Positions 59,103-64,000 of a stretch of 64,000 nucleotides of DNA are shown here, piece after piece. Each line of letters opens with the position of its first letter. The first letter of the stretch is position 1. A program made the position numbers and the translations under genes. Source of the DNA: Gemmobacter sp. (GTDB taxonomy: Bacteria > Pseudomonadota > Alphaproteobacteria > Rhodobacterales > Rhodobacteraceae); the NCBI RefSeq assembly GCF_034676705.1, contig NZ_JAUCBS010000013.1, positions 2,212,501-2,276,500 on the forward strand, given 5' to 3'. The notes under the pieces were generated by a model. The model was not told the origin of the DNA and did not search any database. It saw nothing but the letters and a program-made list of their open reading frames with translations.

Positions 59103-59999
59103 ATGAGCCGCCTGCGCTATATCGTGATCGGAGCGATCCTTGTCGGCGGTGCCGCCTTTTGGGCGCTGACGCGGCCGCAGCAGATCGACGCCGACATGTT
59201 CGCCGGGCTGGACCCGGACGTCACGCGCGGCCAGCAGGTGTTCACCGCCGCCGGCTGCGCCAGTTGCCACATGGCGCCGGGGGCCGAGGGCGAGGGCCGG
59301 CTGGTGCTGTCGGGCGGGCAGCGGTTCGAAACGCCGTTCGGCACCTTCCTTGCGCCCAATATCTCGCCCGATCCCGACAATGGCATCGGCGGCTGGCCGG
59401 TGACGGCGCTGGCCGATGCGGTGATGGAAGGCGTGTCGCCGGAGGGCCGGCACTATTACCCCGCCTTCCCCTGGGACAGCTATCGCGGCATGGCCCCGCA
59501 GGATCTGGTGGACCTGCATGCCTATCTGGGCACCCTGCCCGTTTCGGCCACCCCCAGCCAGCCGCATGACCTGCCGCTGCCGCTGAAATTCCGCCGCGGC
59601 ATCGGCCTGTGGAAACTGGCCTTTGGCCGCCAGGGCTGGGTGGTCGAGGATGCGGGGCTGACCGAGCAGGAACAGCGCGGCCGCTATCTGGCCGAGGTGC
59701 TGGGCCATTGCGGCGAATGCCATACCCCGCGCAACAGCCTGACCGGGGCGCCCGACCCGTCGCGCTGGCTGGGCGGCGGCCCCGATGCAAGCGGCAAGGG
59801 CCGCGTCCCGAACATCACCCCCGGCGGGCTGGACTGGTCGGAAGCCGAGATCGTGGAATATCTGACCACCGGCTTCACCCCCGATTTCGACAGCGCCGGC
59901 GGGCATATGGCGCTGGTGGTGGCGAATTATGCGCAACTGCCCGAAAGCGACCGGGCCGCGGTGGCCGCCTATCTGAAGAAGGTGGCGCCGGTTCAGTAG
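59103..59999 (+). CDS. dihaem cytochrome c
   Basis: 298 aa. An N-terminal signal anchor (MSRLRYIVIGAILVGGAAFW) leads to two cytochrome c domains with haem motifs CASCH (Cys52, Cys55, His56) and CGECH (first Cys at residue 203). Methionine ligands are probably in GMAPQD or nearby for the first domain and GGHMALVV for the second. The two-domain plan is that of cytochrome subunits of alcohol/aldehyde dehydrogenases. No dehydrogenase is adjacent, so the donor is unknown. Periplasmic. Confidence 0.88.
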   Translation: MSRLRYIVIGAILVGGAAFWALTRPQQIDADMFAGLDPDVTRGQQVFTAAGCASCHMAPGAEGEGRLVLSGGQRFETPFGTFLAPNISPDPDNGIGGWPVTALADAVMEGVSPEGRHYYPAFPWDSYRGMAPQDLVDLHAYLGTLPVSATPSQPHDLPLPLKFRRGIGLWKLAFGRQGWVVEDAGLTEQEQRGRYLAEVLGHCGECHTPRNSLTGAPDPSRWLGGGPDASGKGRVPNITPGGLDWSEAEIVEYLTTGFTPDFDSAGGHMALVVANYAQLPESDRAAVAAYLKKVAPVQ

Positions 60000-60061
60000 C
60001 GACCACCCGACAGGGTTCGCCCTGCCGCAGCCCTGGAGGGGTTTCACACCCCTCCAGACCT

Positions 60062-60090
60062 CCCCGTGGGGTATTTGAGAAAAGGCAAAG
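60062..60090 (+). repeat. CCCCGTGGGGTATTTGAGAAAAGG element, copy after cytochrome gene
   Basis: CCCCGTGGGGTATTTGAGAA (60062-60081) followed by AAGGCAAAG. It is the longest match to the copy at 12938. It lies between the convergent cytochrome c and GNAT genes and is preceded by GGAGGGGTTTCACACCCCTCC (60036-60056), a likely two-sided terminator hairpin (7-bp arms GGAGGGG / CCCCTCC). Confidence 0.6.
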
Positions 60091-60099
60091 AGGCGCCGG

Positions 60100-60624
60100 C
60101 TAGCCCTTCGGGCGGGTCATCATCAGCGTCGGGTGGCCGTTATAGCGCGTCAGCCGCCCGCCGGCGAAGCCCACCTTGCGCGCCACCCCTTGCGAGACCT
60201 TGTGGTCGGGATCGAAGATCGCGGTGCAGGCCGGGGCGGCCAGATGGGCATCGGCCCAGGCCATCACGGCCGCCATCGCCTCGGTCGCCAGGCCACGGCC
60301 ATGTGCGGCGGTGGCCAGCACCCAGCCGGCCTCGGGGCCGATGGTTTCGGGCGGGTCGAAGCTGCGGTGATAGTCGGCCAGCCCTGCCTCGCCCAGGAAC
60401 GCTCCGGTTGCGCGGCATTCCAGCGCCCAGTAGCCATGGCCCAGCAGCTGCCAGTGCCCGGCATAGCGCAAGAGGCGCGACCAGGTGGTTTCCGGCGTGG
60501 CCGGCGCGCCCAGGATGAAGCGGGTCACGTTCGCATCGCCCCACATCGCGGCCATGTCGGGGTAATCCTGCACGCGGTGGGCACGCAGGATCAGGCGGGC
60601 GGTTTCCAGCCGGGGCGCGATCAT
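60100..60624 (-). CDS. GNAT family N-acetyltransferase
   Basis: 174 aa. RimJ/RimL-type acetyltransferase: LETARLILRAHRVQDYPDMA start, ATRGA/EAGWVLATAAHGRGLATEAM acetyl-CoA site (R/Q-x-x-G-x-G/A cadence), and a terminal VSQGVARKVGFAGG segment. The substrate is unknown. Starts at ATGA overlapping the cinA gene, last of a minus-strand run with ispDF, pgpA and cinA. Confidence 0.88.
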   Translation of the reverse strand: MIAPRLETARLILRAHRVQDYPDMAAMWGDANVTRFILGAPATPETTWSRLLRYAGHWQLLGHGYWALECRATGAFLGEAGLADYHRSFDPPETIGPEAGWVLATAAHGRGLATEAMAAVMAWADAHLAAPACTAIFDPDHKVSQGVARKVGFAGGRLTRYNGHPTLMMTRPKG

Positions 60625-61091
60625 GCCAGCGCGGCCCTCAGCAGGGCCAGCGCATGGTCGCGCGCGGCGGCGCGCACATTGGCGCGGCCAAGCGCGCCGA
60701 ACTCCACCGTTTCGGTGCGCAGGCCGGCCGGGGTTGCAAGGCCGAAGCACACCCGCCCTTCGGGCTTGAAATCCGACCCGCCGGGGCCGGCGATGCCGGT
60801 GATCGACACCGCCAGCGTGGCGCGCGAGCGGGCCAGCGCGCCGGCCGCCATTTCGGCCGCCACCTGTTCCGACACCGCGCCAAAGCTGGCCAGCGTGGCA
60901 GCCTGCACCCCCAGCATGTCCTGCTTGGCCGCGTTGGAATAGGTGACGAAGCCGCGATCCACCACGTCGGACGACCCCGGCACATCGGTCAGCGCGGCCG
61001 CCACCATGCCGCCGGTGCAGCTTTCGGCGGTGGCGATCAGGGCCGAAGCGCGCCGCGCCAGATCCAGCAGCCCGGGGACATCGACGGTCAT
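60621..61091 (-). CDS. CinA C-terminal domain protein (NMN amidase, PncC-like)
   Basis: 156 aa, the CinA C-domain alone. Such proteins deamidate nicotinamide mononucleotide in the pyridine nucleotide cycle. Motifs: IATAESCTGGMVAAALTDVP (catalytic Ser region), VTYSNAAKQDMLGV and SITGIAGPGGSDFKPEGRVC. Full length for the stand-alone form. ATGA overlap with pgpA upstream and with the GNAT gene downstream. Confidence 0.92.
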   Translation of the reverse strand: MTVDVPGLLDLARRASALIATAESCTGGMVAAALTDVPGSSDVVDRGFVTYSNAAKQDMLGVQAATLASFGAVSEQVAAEMAAGALARSRATLAVSITGIAGPGGSDFKPEGRVCFGLATPAGLRTETVEFGALGRANVRAAARDHALALLRAALA

Positions 61092-61585
61092 AGCATCGGC
61101 TCCAGCACGGCATGATAAAGGCCGGCCAGGATCACCGAACCCACACCGGCGAACAGCCCGGCCCAGAGGTCATCCAGCATCACGCCCGCCGCATCGCCGC
61201 GTCGGTCGGCCCGGCCGACCAGCCAGGGCTTCCAGATATCGAACAGGCGGAACAGCACGAAGGGCACCACATAGCCCGGCCAGGCATCCAGAATGGACAC
61301 GCCATGCCGGGCCAGCGGGATCACGGTAAAGCACAGCGCCAGCCATTGGCCCGCCACCTCGTCGATGACGATTTCCGACGGATCCTTGTTGGCGCTGGTC
61401 GCGATCACCTGCGGAACGGCGATGAACCCCGCCACCGTGGCCAGCACGCAGCCCACCGGCACCAGCCACCACAGCCCCAGTTCATAGGCCGCCACCGCCA
61501 GCACCACCGCCGCCAGCGACCCCCAGGTGCCCGGTGCCGGTCGCAGGTGGCCGACAAAGCCGAAGGTTGCGATCAGCCGCATCAT
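61088..61585 (-). CDS. pgpA: phosphatidylglycerophosphatase A
   Basis: 165 aa membrane enzyme that removes phosphate from phosphatidylglycerophosphate in phospholipid synthesis. Three to four hydrophobic segments. Active-site-type sequences: RPAPGTWGSLAAVV near the N-terminus, DPSEIVIDEVAGQWLAL in the middle, LFDIWKPW and GDAAGVMLDDLWAGLFAGV at the end. ATG 61585 overlaps the ispDF stop by 4 bp. Confidence 0.93.
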   Translation of the reverse strand: MMRLIATFGFVGHLRPAPGTWGSLAAVVLAVAAYELGLWWLVPVGCVLATVAGFIAVPQVIATSANKDPSEIVIDEVAGQWLALCFTVIPLARHGVSILDAWPGYVVPFVLFRLFDIWKPWLVGRADRRGDAAGVMLDDLWAGLFAGVGSVILAGLYHAVLEPML

Positions 61586-62718
61586 GCGCGCACCAGAAGG
61601 GCGGTGGCCTGCGCCGCGATCCCCTCCTCGCGCCCGGTGAAGCCAAGCTTTTCGGTCGTGGTGGCCTTGACGGAAATCCGGTCCGCCTCGACCCCCATGA
61701 TGGCGGCAAGGGCCGCGCGCATCGCGCCCTGATGCGGGCCGATCCTGGGGCGTTCGCACAGGATCGTCACGTCGCAATTGGCCAGCGCATAGCCGCGCGC
61801 CCGCACCCGGTCCATGGCGTGGCGCAGGAAGATATGGCTTGCCGCGCCCTTCCACTGCGGGTCCGACGGCGGGAAATGCACGCCGATGTCGCCTTCGGCC
61901 AGCGCGCCATAGATGGCGTCGGTCAGCGCGTGCATCGCCACATCGGCATCGGAATGGCCCAGCAGCGCCCGGCCATGCGGCAGTTTCACCCCGCACAGCC
62001 AGAGGTGATCGCCGGTGGTGAAGGCATGCACGTCAAAGCCGTTGCCCATGCGGATATCCATGTCCCGCCCTTTCGCAATGCGTTCGGCCCGGTCGAAATC
62101 GGCCGGCCAGGTCAGTTTCAGATTGTCCTCGTCGCCCTCGACGATGGCAACGTCAAGGCCCGCGGCGCGCGCCACCTGAACATCATCGGCGGCACCGCCG
62201 GGATGGGCGGCATGGGCGGCGGCAATCGCATCATAGTGAAAGGCCTGCGGGGTTTGCGCGCGGTAAAGCGACGCACGGTCCTGCACGCCGGCGACAAGGC
62301 CGCCTTCCCCACGCCACAGCGCATCGGTGACGGCCAGCGCGGGGGCCGCGCCCGGGTGCCGGTCCAGCGCGGCCAGCAACCGCCCGATCATCGCGGCACC
62401 GGGAAAGGGCCGGGCGCCATCATGGATCAGCACATGGGCGGGCGGATCCGCCGCCAGCGCCGCCAGCCCGCTGCGCACCGAGTGCTGGCGCTCGTCGCCC
62501 CCTGTCAGGCCAACCACCTGCACGCCTTGCGGAATATCGGCGCGGCCCATGTCGTCGGGGTGCAGCACCAGCACGATCCGCGCCACCCCCGCGCCTTGCA
62601 AGGACGCCACGGCATGGGCCAGCACCGGCCGGCCGGCCAGCGGCCGCCACTGCTTGGGCAGGCCCCCGCCCATCCGGGTGCCGCGCCCCGCCGCCACGAT
62701 GATCGCTGCCACGCCCAT
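61582..62718 (-). CDS. ispDF: bifunctional IspD/IspF (MEP pathway)
   Basis: 378 aa fusion. IspD (about residues 1-218) makes CDP-methylerythritol: AAIIVAAGRGTRMGGGLPKQ is the CTP site, with IHDGARPF and EDNLKLTWPADF later. IspF (residues 220-378, from MDIRMGNGFDVHAF) closes the cyclodiphosphate: GFDVH, GHSDADVAMHALTDAIYGA (zinc and catalytic residues) and KATTTEKLGFTGREEGIAA. The fusion is standard in Rhodobacterales. It heads the run ispDF-pgpA-cinA-GNAT and is divergent from dusB, so isoprenoid and phospholipid enzymes are coexpressed. Confidence 0.97.
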   Translation of the reverse strand: MGVAAIIVAAGRGTRMGGGLPKQWRPLAGRPVLAHAVASLQGAGVARIVLVLHPDDMGRADIPQGVQVVGLTGGDERQHSVRSGLAALAADPPAHVLIHDGARPFPGAAMIGRLLAALDRHPGAAPALAVTDALWRGEGGLVAGVQDRASLYRAQTPQAFHYDAIAAAHAAHPGGAADDVQVARAAGLDVAIVEGDEDNLKLTWPADFDRAERIAKGRDMDIRMGNGFDVHAFTTGDHLWLCGVKLPHGRALLGHSDADVAMHALTDAIYGALAEGDIGVHFPPSDPQWKGAASHIFLRHAMDRVRARGYALANCDVTILCERPRIGPHQGAMRAALAAIMGVEADRISVKATTTEKLGFTGREEGIAAQATALLVRA

Positions 62719-62924
62719 GCTGCCACATCCTTGTTGCGGCCCCGTGCTACGCGCAAATCACCCCGGCTGTCCACCATAGCGATTGCACAATAAACAGGCA
62801 TTGCATTACAAGAACCGCACAGTTGATCGGCATGTTCTGGCGCGCCACCGGCTTTTCGGATGGCCGCATGGACGCCCGGTTTCAGCATGCTTACCTAGGA
62901 ACCAATCGCACAAGGAAAAGGCAC

Positions 62925-63935
62925 GTGACGATCGCTTTGGCAGACCTTCGTCTGGACCCGCCGGTGTTTCTTGCGCCCCTCGCGGGAATCACGGACTTGC
63001 CGTTTCGCCGCGTGGTTGCGGGATTCGGCGCCGGACTGGTCGTGTCTGAAATGATCGCCAGCCAGGAGGTGGTGCAGGGCCGCCCGCTGGCCCGTGCCAA
63101 GGCGGAACTTGGTTTTGGCGAGGCGGCGACATCGGTGCAGCTGGCAGGCCGCGATCCCTATTGGCTGGCCGAGGCGGCGCGCTATTGCGAGGCGCAGGGC
63201 GCAAGGATCATCGACATCAACATGGGTTGCCCGGCGAAAAAGGTCACCTCGGCCAGCGGGAACGGCGCCTGCGGATCGGCGCTGATGCGCGAACCCGACC
63301 TGGCGCTGCGGCTGATTCAGGCTGTGGTAGATGCGGTGCAGGTGCCGGTCACGCTGAAGATGCGGCTGGGCTGGGATGATGACAGCCACAATGCCCCCGA
63401 AATCGCGGCACGGGCGGAATCGGCCGGCATCCGCATGGTGGTGATCCACGGCCGCACGCGCTGTCAGTTCTACAAGGGGCAGGCGAACTGGGCGGCCATC
63501 CGGCCCGTGGTGCAGGCGGTGGGCATTCCGGTGATTGCGAACGGCGACATCGTGGATGCGGTCACCGCGCGTGCGGCGCTGGCGCAAAGCGGGGCCGCCG
63601 GGGTGATGGTGGGGCGCGGCGCCCAAGGCCGCCCCTGGGCGCTGGCCCAGATTGCCGCCGCGCTGCATGGCCGGCCAGCCCCGCAGGTGCCGCAGGGTGC
63701 CGCGCTGGCCGATCTGGTCGAAGGGCATTATCAAGCCATGCTGGCATTCTACGGCCCCGATCTGGGCCTGCGCGTGGCGCGCAAGCAGCTGGGCTGGTAT
63801 CTGGACGAGGCGGCGGCCGATCCGGTGGCCCGCGCCCGCATCCTGACGCTGGCCGATCCGCAGGCGGTGGTGCTGGCGCTGCGGCAGGCGCTGACCGATG
63901 CGCCCGGCCCCCTTCCCGAAAGGCGCGCGGCATGA
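62925..63935 (+). CDS. dusB: tRNA-dihydrouridine synthase (DusB/NifR3)
   Basis: 336 aa FMN enzyme reducing uridine to dihydrouridine in tRNA. GTG 62925 (VTIALADLRLDPPVFLAPLA) with AAGGAAAAGG 4 bp upstream is preferred over an in-frame TTG at 62823. Markers: APLAGITDLPFRR, IIDINMGCPAKKVTSASGNG followed by ACGSALM (active-site Cys), VTLKMRLGWDD, VIHGRTRCQFYKGQANW and NGDIVDA. In Rhodobacter this gene (nifR3) precedes the nitrogen-regulation genes ntrB-ntrC, and here the next gene overlaps it by 4 bp. Confidence 0.95.
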   Translation: MTIALADLRLDPPVFLAPLAGITDLPFRRVVAGFGAGLVVSEMIASQEVVQGRPLARAKAELGFGEAATSVQLAGRDPYWLAEAARYCEAQGARIIDINMGCPAKKVTSASGNGACGSALMREPDLALRLIQAVVDAVQVPVTLKMRLGWDDDSHNAPEIAARAESAGIRMVVIHGRTRCQFYKGQANWAAIRPVVQAVGIPVIANGDIVDAVTARAALAQSGAAGVMVGRGAQGRPWALAQIAAALHGRPAPQVPQGAALADLVEGHYQAMLAFYGPDLGLRVARKQLGWYLDEAAADPVARARILTLADPQAVVLALRQALTDAPGPLPERRAA

Positions 63936-64000
63936 ACCTGCCTTCCCCCGGCATCATCTGGGCATCGCTGCCCGTTCCGGCCGTGCTTGTTGCCCCCGAC
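63932..64000 (+). CDS. ntrB: nitrogen regulation histidine kinase NtrB, 3' part outside window
   Basis: Only the first 23 residues are visible (MNLPSPGIIWASLPVPAVLVAPD). The start overlaps the dusB stop as ATGA. The ASLPVPxxxVxPD sequence is the beginning of a PAS-type sensor domain, and the dusB(nifR3)-ntrB-ntrC order is well known in Rhodobacter. The call rests on that gene order as much as on sequence. Confidence 0.65.
   Translation, partial: MNLPSPGIIWASLPVPAVLVAPD

Overview
The window is GC-rich DNA from an alphaproteobacterium of the Rhodobacterales (Rhodobacteraceae/Paracoccaceae). The evidence is the fused ispDF, the dusB(nifR3)-ntrB pair at the right end, a DksA with one of the four zinc cysteines, a class II ribonucleotide reductase, and a repeated intergenic CCCCGxGGATATTTG-like element. 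The genus cannot be fixed from the sequence alone.

Layout. 0-26 kb is mostly core or shell chromosome: an MBL hydrolase, a TfoX-C protein, a MoxR/CoxD-like AAA ATPase, dksA, a flavin monooxygenase, an iron-type ABC permease without partners, tRNA-Thr, ndk, an ABC-F ATPase, marC, purB, an orphan fliG, a full-length kpsC, sufE, and a complete form II CO-dehydrogenase-like molybdenum hydroxylase cluster (coxS-coxL-coxM, with a molybdopterin-binding protein and an XdhC/CoxI factor upstream). A frameshifted IS110-family element interrupts this part at about 11.6-12.9 kb.

26.1-39.3 kb is an accessory island. It starts at an IS3 (IS407-like) element with no visible target duplication and ends at a tRNA-Asn gene whose 3' end faces the island. 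It holds a restriction-modification pair (MT-A70 adenine methyltransferase and BglII-family endonuclease) split by an IS5-family element that itself carries a second IS3 element. Further right are a PIN-domain remnant, a very acidic protein (about 26% D+E, possible DNA mimic), an IS427-group element, and a compact set of seven overlapping or abutting small plus-strand genes (36.2-39.0 kb). One of these resembles the N-terminus of DUF5681/small-terminase-like proteins. The set is preceded by a perfect 15-bp inverted repeat and bracketed by copies of GCGTAAGT. It looks like a phage or satellite remnant and is the most likely place for something undescribed.

39.4-64 kb returns to chromosome: an MBL hydrolase, an HTH regulator whose stop codon is rebuilt by another IS427-type insertion, an EnvZ-like histidine kinase, nrdJ with an NrdR-type box and a structured leader, a SulP transporter, an amidase, a beta-lactamase-like hydrolase, purM-purN, ppx-rlmE, rnd, a RatA/COQ10-like protein, hpt, a dihaem cytochrome c, a tightly overlapping minus-strand operon ispDF-pgpA-cinA-GNAT, and dusB-ntrB at the edge.

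Themes: nucleotide metabolism (purB, purM, purN, hpt, ndk, nrdJ, ppx), molybdenum hydroxylase assembly, and genome traffic (five IS elements, one nested in another). All calls come from reading the sequence; no database search was possible.
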